In this document: positions 37,463-47,700 of the stretch, piece by piece
Layout: each line of letters opens with the position of its first letter
How positions within the stretch are numbered: position 1 is the stretch's first letter
Assembly: GCF_010078235.1 (NCBI RefSeq)
Contig: NZ_JAABOS010000005.1
Location: 199,675-263,674, forward strand
Origin: Cognatundibacterium crateris
GTDB taxonomy: Bacteria > Pseudomonadota > Gammaproteobacteria > Burkholderiales > Burkholderiaceae_D
Length of the DNA stretch: 64,000 nt
Reading direction: 5' to 3'
Program-made: the position numbers and the translations under genes
The notes under the pieces: generated by a model
What the model saw: only the letters and a program-made list of their open reading frames with translations
Databases searched by the model: none
What the model was told of the DNA's origin: nothing

Positions 37463-38410
37463 TCAGACGGTGGGAACCAGAAAATCACGGCTGATCCGGT
37501 TTCCGAGTTCAAAAATACGTTCTAAAAAAGTCGTCAGCGTGGCATGAAGTCCTGTTTGCAGGATATCTTCAATATTGGCGAATTTCAAATCGGCGTGTAA
37601 TTTTCCGGCAAATTTTTCTGTGTCGAGTGAGGCGTCGTTACGGATCTCAGTCAGACTGGCAATGACTTCATCCATGCAGGCCAGTAAGGATCGTGGCATA
37701 TCGGGACGTAACATGAGTAATTCGGCGACACGCTCAGGCGTAATCACATCGCGGTAAACTTTGCGGTAAATTTCAAAGCCTGAGACTGAGCGCAATAATG
37801 CGGCCCAATAGTAAAAGTCTCTTTGCATAGGATCGATGCCGGCAACCGCATCCTTGGAACCATGAAATTTGACATCCAGAATACGTGCGGTATTGTCTGC
37901 GCGCTCAAGGAAAGTACCCAGGCGCAGAAAATTTACCGCTTCATCGCGCAACATGGTGCCGACGATAACACCCCGTGACAAGTGCGAGCGGAATTTCACC
38001 CATTCAAAAAACTGGCTGGGATCTTTTTCCAGCTTGCCACGAGCCAGCTTATCTTGCATCGATAACCAGGTCGCATTTTGAGTTTCCCAAACTTCGGTGG
38101 TTAAAGTGCCGCGTACGGCGCGTGCATTTTCGCGTGCTTCATTCAGGCAGGCCGCGATCGATGAAGGATTCATCGGGTCGCGTACCATGAAATCCAGCAC
38201 ATCGCGTTTGTTCAATAAGCCATATTGATGATCGAAGGCTTCCTGTAATTCTGAAATGCCCAGCATGGCGCGCCAGCCTTGCTCTGCATCTTGCGCGCTT
38301 TGTGGCAGCATGGAAGTCTGGATATTCACATCCAGCATCCTTGCTGTGTTTTCAGCACGTTCAGTGTAACGGGCCATCCAGAATAAGTGATCGGCGGTAC
38401 GGCTCAGCAT
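37463..38410 (-). CDS. Alpha-E domain (DUF403) protein
   Basis: 315 residues, mostly helical. The family signature opens MLSRTADHLFWMARYTERAE, and TFLERADNTARILDVKFH repeats a similar ERA-NTAR motif in the middle. Found almost always beside a circularly permuted ATP-grasp and a transglutaminase-like gene, and probably forms a complex with the ATP-grasp. Biochemical function unknown. It is 12 bases from the ATP-grasp gene. Confidence 0.93.
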   Translation of the reverse strand: MLSRTADHLFWMARYTERAENTARMLDVNIQTSMLPQSAQDAEQGWRAMLGISELQEAFDHQYGLLNKRDVLDFMVRDPMNPSSIAACLNEARENARAVRGTLTTEVWETQNATWLSMQDKLARGKLEKDPSQFFEWVKFRSHLSRGVIVGTMLRDEAVNFLRLGTFLERADNTARILDVKFHGSKDAVAGIDPMQRDFYYWAALLRSVSGFEIYRKVYRDVITPERVAELLMLRPDMPRSLLACMDEVIASLTEIRNDASLDTEKFAGKLHADLKFANIEDILQTGLHATLTTFLERIFELGNRISRDFLVPTV

Positions 38411-38422
38411 AGGTTTCTCCCT

Positions 38423-39847
38423 TTATTTTTCCAGTACCCAGGTATCTTTGGTTCCGCCGCCTTGCGAGGAATTCACTACCAGCGAACCCTCTTGTAAGGC
38501 AACCCGGGTCAGACCACCCGGCACCATGGAAATCTGTTTGCCGGAAAGCACAAACGGGCGTAAATCGATATGGCGTGGTGCGATTCCCTGATCAACAAAG
38601 GTAGGGCAGGCGGACAAGGCCAGGGTAGGTTGTGCGATATAGGCTTCAGGTTTTGCCAGTATGCGTTGCCGGAAATCTTCTATCTGTTGCTGACTGGAGG
38701 CTGGCCCGACTAACATGCCATAGCCACCTGCGCCGTGCACTTCTTTGACCACCAGTTGCGGCAGATTTGCCAGCGTATAGGACAGGTCGGCAGGTTTGCG
38801 GCACTGATAAGTCGGCACATTGTTGAGGATGGCGTCTTCAGACAAATAAAAACGTATCATGTCCGGTACAAACGGATAGATCGATTTGTCATCAGCCACG
38901 CCGGTACCTATCGCATTGGCCAGACTGACACGGCCAGCACGATATACCGCCAGTAAGCCCGGCACGCCCAGTGAGGAATCAGCGCGGAAGGCCAAAGGAT
39001 CAAGAAAATCATCATCGACGCGGCGGTAAATCACATCCACCCGCTTAGGCCCGCGAGTGGTGCGCATATACACCGCATTATCATTGACGAATAAATCCTG
39101 ACCTTCCACCAGTTCCACGCCCATTTGCTGTGCCAGGAAAGCATGCTCGAAGTAAGCGGAGTTATACATGCCAGGTGTCATGACGACTACCGTAGGATCA
39201 TCGACACCGGTGGGTGCCACTGAGCGCAGATTGTCAAGCAGCATGTCCGGATAATGGTCGACAGGGGCCACCTTGTTCTGCGCAAACAGCTCAGGAAACA
39301 GGCGCATCATCATCTTGCGGTCTTCCAGCATGTAAGACACGCCTGAGGGCACACGCAGATTATCCTCCAGTACATAGAACTCGCCTTCACCGGCGCGCAC
39401 GATGTCTACCCCGGCGATATGGGCATAGATATCAGACGCGACTTTGATGCCTTGCATCTCAGGCCGGTATTGCGCATTTTTATAAATTTGCTCGGCCGGA
39501 ATGACGCCGGCTTTGATAATGCGTTGTTCATGATAGATGTCATGAATAAACATATTCAAGGCCTGCACACGTTGTGCCAGGCCGCGTTGCAGATGACTCC
39601 ATTCATGCGCAGGGATAACCCGAGGGATGATGTCGAAAGGAATTAAACGTTCGGTACCGGCATCGTCACCATAGACTGCAAACGTAATACCGACCCGGCG
39701 GAAACTGAGATCTGCTTCGGCACGCTGACGTTGCAAATGTTCACCAGTTTGTTTTGCCAACCATTGTGCATAGCGCTGATAATGTTCTCTGGTTGACGCT
39801 GGGGAACAGTCATCTCCGGCATGCATCTCATTATAAAATCTGGCCAT
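38423..39847 (-). CDS. Circularly permuted type 2 ATP-grasp peptide ligase
   Basis: 474 residues from the ATG at 39847, which has GGGGAG upstream; a GTG at 39877 is not favoured. Family features are LIPFDIIPRVIPAHEW, INNxxxR-like FYVLEDNLRVPSGVSYMLEDR, VVVMTPGMYNSAYFEHAFLA, and LVVKEVHGAGGYGM with the ATP-binding Lys. The family is predicted to form peptide bonds, making short tags or peptides. First gene of the four-gene Anbu locus, 66 bases after the symporter stop. Confidence 0.92.
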   Translation of the reverse strand: MARFYNEMHAGDDCSPASTREHYQRYAQWLAKQTGEHLQRQRAEADLSFRRVGITFAVYGDDAGTERLIPFDIIPRVIPAHEWSHLQRGLAQRVQALNMFIHDIYHEQRIIKAGVIPAEQIYKNAQYRPEMQGIKVASDIYAHIAGVDIVRAGEGEFYVLEDNLRVPSGVSYMLEDRKMMMRLFPELFAQNKVAPVDHYPDMLLDNLRSVAPTGVDDPTVVVMTPGMYNSAYFEHAFLAQQMGVELVEGQDLFVNDNAVYMRTTRGPKRVDVIYRRVDDDFLDPLAFRADSSLGVPGLLAVYRAGRVSLANAIGTGVADDKSIYPFVPDMIRFYLSEDAILNNVPTYQCRKPADLSYTLANLPQLVVKEVHGAGGYGMLVGPASSQQQIEDFRQRILAKPEAYIAQPTLALSACPTFVDQGIAPRHIDLRPFVLSGKQISMVPGGLTRVALQEGSLVVNSSQGGGTKDTWVLEK

Positions 39848-39913
39848 TTTTTCTCCCCACAAAGACGCGTTAAACACACTATATCAAGAAGCATGCCAAT
39901 TTGGTGCGCAGAG

Positions 39914-41950
39914 TCAGGGGCAGCGGATATGGTCAACCAAATCTGTTGTTTGCCGGTCAGGGGCTGGTGTGAGTAAACTCACGATGATCATAGTTAAGAT
40001 GCCGAAAGGAACGCCAAAAATACCGGCCGATATAGAAGCAATGTTTCCCCACTGGAATGCTGGATTGCCGCCGAAAAGAGGGTGGGTGTACATCATATAA
40101 AAAATACAGAGGCTGAATCCGGCGATCATGCCCGCTACCGCGCCCTGATAATTGGCACGCTTCCAGAATATGCCCAAAACCAGTGCAGGAAACAGGGTGG
40201 AGGCTGCGACTGAGAATGCCGCGCCAACCAATGACAGGATGTCGGCTGGCTTGAGTGAAGCTACATAGGCGGCTATCAGTGCAACCACCAACAAGATCAG
40301 TTTTGACATCGTCACGCGTTTTTGTGTGGATGCACTGGGATCAACAATTTTGTAGTAAATATCGTGCGATAGCGAGTTGGAGATAGTCAGCAATAAGCCG
40401 TCTGCGGTGGACAGTGCAGCCGCCAGCCCGCCAGCTGCCACCAGTGCCGAGACCACGTAAGGTAATCCTGCGATTTCCGGTGTGGCTAATACGATGATGT
40501 CACCGTCCATCATGATTTCTGCGAGTTGTACGATACCATCCCGATTGACGTCGATGATGCTGACCAAGGGATTGAGCTTATCAATATTCGCCCAGTAGGT
40601 GACCCAGGATGGCAGCTTGGAAAATTCACTACCGACCAGAGAAGTGTAAATATCATACTTGACCAGTATCGCAAGTGCCGGAATCGTGATGTAGAGCAGC
40701 ATGATGAAGAACAGTGACCAGAACACTGAGTCGCGTGCTTCGCTCACTGAGGGCGTGGTGTAATAGCGCGTCAGTACATGGGGCAGGGCCGCCGTGCCCA
40801 TCATCAGGCACAAGACCAGCGCCATGAAATTATTGCGTTTACTGTCGGATTCTTTCTGGTCTTTGGCCGCGTAGGGCGTGTACTGTGCATACCCCGCCTG
40901 CGACTTGCTGAGCAAGGCATTACGTGCATCCTGCCATTGCTGACGCGCCTCAGCTTCTGATTTTGGATAGCGGGCCAGGTTCTTACTCGCATTTTTAATT
41001 TCTATCAGCGATCCATTGCCACTCTTGAGTTCGTCCAGGCGACGCTGCAATTCATCGCGTCCAGCCAGCCACGAAGCTGGCAATTGTTCGATCTGGCGTT
41101 GTAAGACATCGGCGCGCTGGCGGTAGATAGTGCGCACCTGTTGTTCTTTGTCGCTGTGTGCAAATTCCTGTTCTTTGTTGACCAGCTTTTTCAGGAACTC
41201 GCCATACGAAATTTGCGGTACCGGATTATCTGCATGTTTGAGTGACAGCCAGCTGACCGGTATCATGAAGGCCACGATAATGATGATGTATTGCGCTACC
41301 TGGGTCCAGGTAATTGCGCGCATCCCGCCCAGAAACGAACACACCAGGATACTGGCCAGACCGAGAAAAATCCCTACCGAAAAATCGACGCCGGTAAAGC
41401 GTGAGGTAATCAGTCCTACGCCGTAAATCTGCGCGACCACATAAATAAATGAAATGAAGACTGTGGCTGAAACCGCCAGGATACGGACCAGATTATTGTT
41501 TTGTGGCCCCGCAAAGCGGGTCCCTAAAAAATCCGCGATAGTGTATTGGCCGAACTTGCGGATATAGGGTGCGATCAGCATTGCGACTAAACAGAAACCA
41601 CCGGTCCAGCCTATGATGTAGGCCAGACCATCAAAGCCCTGCAGGAATAAACCACCAGCCAGACTCAGAAAGCTTGCCGCAGACAACCAGTCGGCAGCGG
41701 TCGCCATCCCATTGAAGACTGCCGGTACCCGCCGCCCCGCCACATAATATTCCGCAATATCTGAGGTTCTGCTCACCAGACCGATACCGGCATAAATCAC
41801 GATGGTGGCAAACATGAACAGATAGCCTATCCAGGTACGCGGCACACCTTCTTTTTCGAGTATCGACAGACTGATCAGGAAAACCAGAAATAATAAGGTG
41901 TACCACAGATAGTAGAGCGTGAGCTTTTGGGTGAATTTTCCGGATGCCAT
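39914..41950 (-). CDS. Sodium:solute symporter (VC_2705/ActP-like subfamily)
   Basis: 678 residues with about 13 membrane helices. SSS-family motifs are YYVAGRRVPAVFNGMATAADWLSAASFLSLAG and GGLAAALSTADGLLLTISNSLSHDIYYKI, which holds the Na+-site Ser/Thr. A cytoplasmic charged, coiled-coil-like insertion (about 255-365) is rich in Glu, Gln and Arg. It probably takes up an organic acid such as acetate. The DUF4212 gene directly upstream is its usual partner. Confidence 0.9.
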   Translation of the reverse strand: MASGKFTQKLTLYYLWYTLLFLVFLISLSILEKEGVPRTWIGYLFMFATIVIYAGIGLVSRTSDIAEYYVAGRRVPAVFNGMATAADWLSAASFLSLAGGLFLQGFDGLAYIIGWTGGFCLVAMLIAPYIRKFGQYTIADFLGTRFAGPQNNNLVRILAVSATVFISFIYVVAQIYGVGLITSRFTGVDFSVGIFLGLASILVCSFLGGMRAITWTQVAQYIIIIVAFMIPVSWLSLKHADNPVPQISYGEFLKKLVNKEQEFAHSDKEQQVRTIYRQRADVLQRQIEQLPASWLAGRDELQRRLDELKSGNGSLIEIKNASKNLARYPKSEAEARQQWQDARNALLSKSQAGYAQYTPYAAKDQKESDSKRNNFMALVLCLMMGTAALPHVLTRYYTTPSVSEARDSVFWSLFFIMLLYITIPALAILVKYDIYTSLVGSEFSKLPSWVTYWANIDKLNPLVSIIDVNRDGIVQLAEIMMDGDIIVLATPEIAGLPYVVSALVAAGGLAAALSTADGLLLTISNSLSHDIYYKIVDPSASTQKRVTMSKLILLVVALIAAYVASLKPADILSLVGAAFSVAASTLFPALVLGIFWKRANYQGAVAGMIAGFSLCIFYMMYTHPLFGGNPAFQWGNIASISAGIFGVPFGILTMIIVSLLTPAPDRQTTDLVDHIRCP

Positions 41951-41954
41951 ACAC

Positions 41955-42227
41955 TTAATCCTTACGACAGCGATGCGCGATCCAGCGCATGCCGACAGAG
42001 TAAGCTGCCAGTATCAGCACGAAGCTTAGCGTCAGACCCTGGGCCAGCATATAGAACGACAGATTCCAGCCGAAAAAATCAATGGCCGCCAGCTCACGCG
42101 CGAAAAACAAAGTGCCAAAGCTCAGCGTTGCCCAGCAAACCAGCAGCAATACGGTCAATAGCTTAGTTTGACGCCAGTAACGCGCCCTGGCACTGTGCGC
42201 AGTGTGGTGAGTATCAGCTGACATCAT
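41955..42227 (-). CDS. DUF4212 small membrane partner of the symporter
   Basis: 90 residues with two membrane helices (about 25-47 and 57-80) and the family segment RYWRQTKLLTVLLLVCW and FFGWNLSFYMLAQG. DUF4212 proteins sit next to VC_2705-type symporters and are thought to be an accessory subunit. An ATG at 42227 and one at 42224 are both possible. It overlaps the kinase gene end by 14 bases and precedes the symporter by 4. Confidence 0.9.
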   Translation of the reverse strand: MMSADTHHTAHSARARYWRQTKLLTVLLLVCWATLSFGTLFFARELAAIDFFGWNLSFYMLAQGLTLSFVLILAAYSVGMRWIAHRCRKD

Positions 42228-43734
42228 CGATCAGATTCTGTGCATGGTTGAGAGGAAACTCAATGCGGAACAGGCAGCCAGGAAAGCCGGGTACTGTGCT
42301 GTCAGTCGCATCCCGTATGCTCACTGTGGCCGCATGCTGCTGCGCGATTTCTCTGACGATGGCCAGCCCCAGACCACTGCCTTGTACATTGCTGCCAAGG
42401 ATGCGGTAAAAGCGTTCAAAGACGTGCTCGCGCTCTGCTGCCGGGATGCCTGGTCCGTGGTCTTCCACTTCCAGTACTGCCAGTGCCTGGCTGGCATCGA
42501 TATCGACCCTGACCGTCACGCTTTTTCCTGAGGGCGTATAACGGATCGCATTGTCGATCAGATTGCTCAGCATTTCCCTGAGCATGAGCGGGTTACCAAA
42601 AATCTGTACGGCTTGTTCGCATTGTTCAAAACCCAGGTCTATCTTTTTATTGAAGGATGCCGGTATCCATTCCCGCACAACTTGCATCGCAAATTCATTC
42701 AGATTCAGAGACTCCAGCGCCTGTACGGCCGGACTTTGATTTTCTGCTTTAGCCAATGCGAGTAACTGATTAATCAGGCGGGTTGCCGCTTCTGAGCTGG
42801 TAGAGAGTTGCAGTAAAGAGCGGTGAATTTCTTCCTGATCGGTCTGTCGTAAAGCGAGTTCAGATTGCATACGCATACCGGCCAGCGGTGTCTTCATTTG
42901 ATGCGCGGCGTCGGCAATAAAGCGTTTTTGTATCGCGATGGTTTGCGCCAGCCGTTCCAGCATTTCGTTGAGCGAGGCAACCAGTGGCGTTATTTCTTCC
43001 GGTACCTGATGTGAATCGATAGGGCTCAGATCATCTGGCCGGCGTGCGCGTATGCGTTGCTGCAGCTCTGCCAGCGGCGACAGGCCGCGACTCAGTGCAA
43101 ACCAGACCAGCGCGAGTGCGATGGGCAAAATAATAAACTGCGGCAGTACCACGCCTTTGATAATTTCGTTGGCCAGTACCGCACGTTTTTCCAAACCCTC
43201 GGCGACTTGTATCAGGATCAGTTTGTTTTGATTGATGGGTGTTGTTTTGATCAGGTCTACATAAGCATACGCGATGCGCATTTCGCTGCCGTGAAAATTC
43301 AGATTGCGGAATTGTATGGTACCAGGCGCGGCGCGCTCTTCTTCCTGCAGTACAGGAAAATCCGTGTCACCGTCTATGATGCCACCTTCCGGCGAGCTGA
43401 TTTGAAAATAAATATTGTCCAGATCGTCGGCGCGCAAAATATCGCGCGCCGGTTTGGATAGCTGGGTAATGGCTTGTCCGTCCAGCTCTTTAATTTGCTG
43501 AGCCAGCACCAGTACCTTGTCTTCGAGTGCGCGGTCAAACGGCTGATTGGCAATCGATTTGGCGACCAGATAAGTAATGGCGATACTCATGGGCCATAGC
43601 AGCAGCAGCGGTGCCAGCATCCAATCCAGAATCTCACCAAATAAGGAGCGTTGTACCGCTTCATTTTCAGGGGGCAGTAGCACGCTTACTGTCGCCTCGT
43701 GTTGATCTGGTTTGTGGCTATGCTCAGAATTCAT
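42214..43734 (-). CDS. Sensor histidine kinase of an OmpR-type pair
   Basis: 506 residues. Two membrane helices (about 38-58 and 195-217) flank a periplasmic sensing region of the TctE/QseC kind, then HAMP-like residues, HisKA with His278 in DAAHQMKTPLAGM, and HATPase with NLIDNAIRYT and DHGPGIP plus GSGLGLAIV. It should phosphorylate the regulator upstream, with which it overlaps by 4 bases. Position suggests control of the symporter; the signal is unknown. Confidence 0.92.
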   Translation of the reverse strand: MNSEHSHKPDQHEATVSVLLPPENEAVQRSLFGEILDWMLAPLLLLWPMSIAITYLVAKSIANQPFDRALEDKVLVLAQQIKELDGQAITQLSKPARDILRADDLDNIYFQISSPEGGIIDGDTDFPVLQEEERAAPGTIQFRNLNFHGSEMRIAYAYVDLIKTTPINQNKLILIQVAEGLEKRAVLANEIIKGVVLPQFIILPIALALVWFALSRGLSPLAELQQRIRARRPDDLSPIDSHQVPEEITPLVASLNEMLERLAQTIAIQKRFIADAAHQMKTPLAGMRMQSELALRQTDQEEIHRSLLQLSTSSEAATRLINQLLALAKAENQSPAVQALESLNLNEFAMQVVREWIPASFNKKIDLGFEQCEQAVQIFGNPLMLREMLSNLIDNAIRYTPSGKSVTVRVDIDASQALAVLEVEDHGPGIPAAEREHVFERFYRILGSNVQGSGLGLAIVREIAQQHAATVSIRDATDSTVPGFPGCLFRIEFPLNHAQNLIDDVS

Positions 43735-44444
43735 GCGGATTCGGGCGGCTGTTCAGGACTGCGCGCCGCTGGCGCAACATAGAATTTTTCCAGGCAATAG
43801 CCTAGCCCGCGCACGGTGGCAATACGTACCCCGTCAACTTCAATTTTCTTGCGCAGCCGGTGCACATAGACTTCAATGGCGTTATTACTGACTTCTTCGC
43901 CCCATTCGCATAAGTGGTCGACTAACTGCTCTTTCGAGACCAGGCGCCCGGTGCGTTGCAACAGTACTTCCAGTAATCCCAGTTCACGTGCCGACAAGTC
44001 CAGCATTTGTTCGTGGATGTAGGCAATCCGGCCAACCTGATCATAGCTGAGTGGGCCGTGTTTGATGACGGTCGGGCCGCCGCCCGCACCGCGCCGGGTC
44101 AGCGCGCGTACTCTGGCTTCCAGTTCAGATAAGGCGAAAGGCTTGGCCATGTAATCATCTGCGCCCAGATCCAGCCCTTTAACCCTTTGCTCGACAGAGT
44201 CGGCTGCGGTCAGTATCAATACCGGCAGATGGGAGTTTCTGGCCCGCAGCCGGCGTAATACTTCGAGTCCGCTCATTTTTGGCAGACCCAGGTCGAGTAT
44301 CAGTAAATCAAAATCCTGAGTGGATAAGGCGGAATCGGCTTCCTGCCCGTTACCGACACAGTCGGTGGCATAACCGGATTGGCGTAATGAGCGCGTGAGG
44401 CCGTCGGCCAGCACACTGTCGTCTTCTGCAAGCAAGATGCGCAT
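43731..44444 (-). CDS. OmpR-family response regulator
   Basis: 237 residues. Receiver with AEDD, phospho-acceptor Asp51 in LLILDLGLP, and Lys in MAKPFALSE. The winged-helix output has LDLSARELGLLEVLL and SNNAIEVYVHRLRKKIE. QseB/TctD-like. First gene of regulator-kinase-DUF4212-symporter, all within overlaps or a few bases. Confidence 0.93.
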   Translation of the reverse strand: MRILLAEDDSVLADGLTRSLRQSGYATDCVGNGQEADSALSTQDFDLLILDLGLPKMSGLEVLRRLRARNSHLPVLILTAADSVEQRVKGLDLGADDYMAKPFALSELEARVRALTRRGAGGGPTVIKHGPLSYDQVGRIAYIHEQMLDLSARELGLLEVLLQRTGRLVSKEQLVDHLCEWGEEVSNNAIEVYVHRLRKKIEVDGVRIATVRGLGYCLEKFYVAPAARSPEQPPESA

Positions 44445-44744
44445 ATTGATCTGAATTGTCCCGGAATTTTTATCATTGTCACAGGCGCTAAGTTGTCAGT
44501 TCGCGACCTGTATCAGCTCTGCCTATGGTTATCGGCATGTGCGCTGGGCTCGCGTTGAGCCAGATACAACTTTACCGCAAAAAACCAGGCTTCATCCTGA
44601 TTTGCACCAGATATTTTGCTATTTCAGAGTAATCCTGTGACACTTTGCCGCATACTGCCTGCGACTGTGGAACTTTCCATTGTAAGCGGCACCTAAGTGC
44701 AGGTGAAATTTCTTCCCGCCAAAATACTTTTAAGAGAAGCCTGA
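44445..44744. other. Divergent intergenic region, regulator and GH31 gene
   Basis: 300 bases without a gene. It should hold the leftward promoter of the two-component operon and the rightward promoter of the glycosidase gene. I see no convincing -35/-10 pair, operator or hairpin. AGAGAAG precedes the glycosidase ATG. Confidence 0.5.
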
Positions 44745-47700
44745 ATGAAACTGAATCTGCGTCAGTCTGCCCTGACCCTGTTTGTTGCCGCTTGTTTTGC
44801 GCCAGTTGCAGGCGCTGCTGTCCTTGGTAATATCACCCATCAGGAGCTGGCTGCTGCGCTGCCTGCTGCGGTGCAGTTTACAACGTCCAATGGTGCCGTA
44901 TTACGTATAGAACTGATCAGTGCGGATGTATTCCGGATTCAGGCTGGCCTCAACGGAAAACTGAGTCAGGCGACTGACAAGGCAGCGCCTATCGTGTTGT
45001 CGCAAACGCCGCAGGCAGTGAAATTTGAACTGACACAGCAAGAAGGCTATCGCTTATTACAGACCACAGGCTTTGCACTCAGAATTTATGATCAGCCGCT
45101 GCGGCTAGCCTTGTATGCGGCAGATAATCAAAGAAAAATCTGGGAAGAAGTACAGCCTTTAGAAATCACGGAACAGCAGAGTTTTCAGACCTTATCAAGC
45201 TCAAAGGACGAAGTGTTTCTCGGTGGCGGGCAGCAAAATGGCAGCTATGCGTTTAAAGGCAAGACGCTGGACATTTCCTATTCCGGTGGTTGGGAGGAGG
45301 GGGACAGGCCAAGCCCGGCACCGTTCTACATGAGTAATCGTGGTTATGGCGTCTTGCGCAATACCTGGTCGAATGGCAGCTATGATTTCCGCTCCGCCGA
45401 TGCTATCCATACCAGCCATGCTGAAGCACGCTTTGATGCTTACTACTTTGTCGGTGGTTTGCCACGCATATTGGATGCCTATACCAGCCTGACCGGCAGA
45501 GCGAAATTACTGCCACGCTGGGCGTTGGAATTTGGCGATGCGGATTGCTATAACGATGGCGATAATGGGAAAAAGCCAGGCACAGTACCAGCCGGGTGGT
45601 CGGATGGGCCGTCAGGTAAAACGCCGGATGTGGTGCAGTCGGTCGCGGCGCGCTATCGTGAATACGATATGCCGGGTGGCTGGATCTTACCGAATGACGG
45701 TTATGGCTGTGGCTATTCAGATTTACCAGCAGTCGTCAGTGGCTTGAAAAAATATGGATTCCGTACCGGTTTATGGACAGAAAACGGCGTTGACCAAATC
45801 GCCTGGGAAGTCGGCAAAGCGGGAACGCGTGCGCAAAAGCTGGATGTGGCCTGGACTGGTAAGGGTTATCAATTTTCGCTGGATGCGAATCAGGCTGCCG
45901 CGCAAGGCATACTGAATAATTCTGATGCCCGTCCTTTTGTCTGGACCGTGATGGGTTGGGCTGGCACCCAGCGTTATGCAGTGACCTGGACCGGTGATCA
46001 GTCCGGTAGCTGGGATTACATACGCTGGCATATTCCTACCCTGATCGGTTCCGGCTTGTCCGGGCAGGCTTATGCGACTGGTGATGTGGATGGGATTTTC
46101 GGGGGTAGTCCGGAAACCTTTACCCGCGATCTGCAATGGAAGACTTTCACGCCAGTATTGATGGGGATGTCCGGCTGGTCAAAAGCCGTGCGTAAGCATC
46201 CATGGTGGTTTGACGAACCTTACCGCAGCATCAACCGTCAGTACCTGAAACTCAAAATGCGCCTGACGCCGTATATGTACACCTACGCAAGGGAAGCCGA
46301 GCTGAGCGGCGCACCCATAGTGCGTGGTCTGATGTGGGATCATGCGCAAGATGCGCATGCGCTGACTGAGCAATACAAATACCAATTTTTCCTCGGTAAA
46401 GACTTTCTGGTAGCGCCTGTTTATAAGAGCCAGGCTGCCAGCCGTGGCTGGCGCAAAGGTATTTATCTGCCGCAGGGGCAGTGGATCGATTACTGGGATG
46501 GCCGGGTGGTCGATGCCGGTGCGAATGGCAAAGTGATAGATCAGCAGGTGACGCTGGAGCGCTTACCTGTGATGGTACGTGCCGGTGCCATTCTGCCTAT
46601 GTACCCGAGTGCTTTATATGACGGTCAGGTCGCGAAAGACACGCTGACACTGGATATTTATCCGTATGGTAAATCCAGCTTCACCATGTATGAAGATGAT
46701 GGTGAAACCCGCCAGTATCAACAGGGTCAATTCGCTTCGCAAACCTTTACCGTAGATGCGCCTATCGGTAAAGCGGGCGATATTCGGGTCAAGGTGGAAG
46801 CAGTGACAGGCAGCTACCACGATATGGAAGCCGCACGTGCATTGGAATTACAGATACATAGCCGGGTTGCACCGCGTCAGGTCCTGGCCGGAACGCAGGA
46901 GCTGCCTGTGTTTAACAATCGCGCGGCCTGGCTGGCCGCATCTACCGGCTGGTATTACGATGCCCAGGATAAGTACGGCACGGTACATATCAAAACCGCT
47001 AAGCAATCTGTACGTGAAGCGCAGGAGTTTTTACTGCGTATTCCAGCGGATCTGAAGCTGACTGTGACGGCGGCGTATCCTTCTGCGCCAGATTTGGGTG
47101 ACGCGATCGCGCCTGATAATCTGCTGGTCGTCAACCGTCCTGCCGAAGAGCCTGGTCACCCGCTGGAAAATGCGTTCGACGGTAAGCCGGAAACCTGGTT
47201 CCGTACTGTGCGTGATCAGTCGCAGAAAACCGGTGCGCATGAATTTGCGCTGGCGCTGGGCGAGCGCCGCATGGTGAAAGGCTTTGAAATTGCACCGCGC
47301 ACTGACCAGCATTGGCAATATGGTCAGCCTAAGGATATTGAGGTGTATCTGGCGGATAGTAATGGTGAATGGGGGCAGCCGGTATATCGTGGTCGTTTGC
47401 TTAAGCAGCAGGCTAAGCAAAAAGTCGAATTTGCTGCCAAGCCCGGACGTCTGTTCCGCTTCCGTATATTGAGTACCTATGACCAGAGTGATGACGGCAG
47501 CACACAGGATCCTATGGTACTCACATCTGCTGCAGAAGCGAGCCCGGCAAAAGCCTATCATGCCGCGATTCCTGCGGTAGTCACACCGGTCACGATCTCG
47601 GAATTCAGTGTTCTTGAGCAAGCCTTACCCGACCTGCCTAAGCAGCAATTGTATTTGTCGGATGCACTGGCTAAGACCAATTTGCCGATTAGCCTTGATC

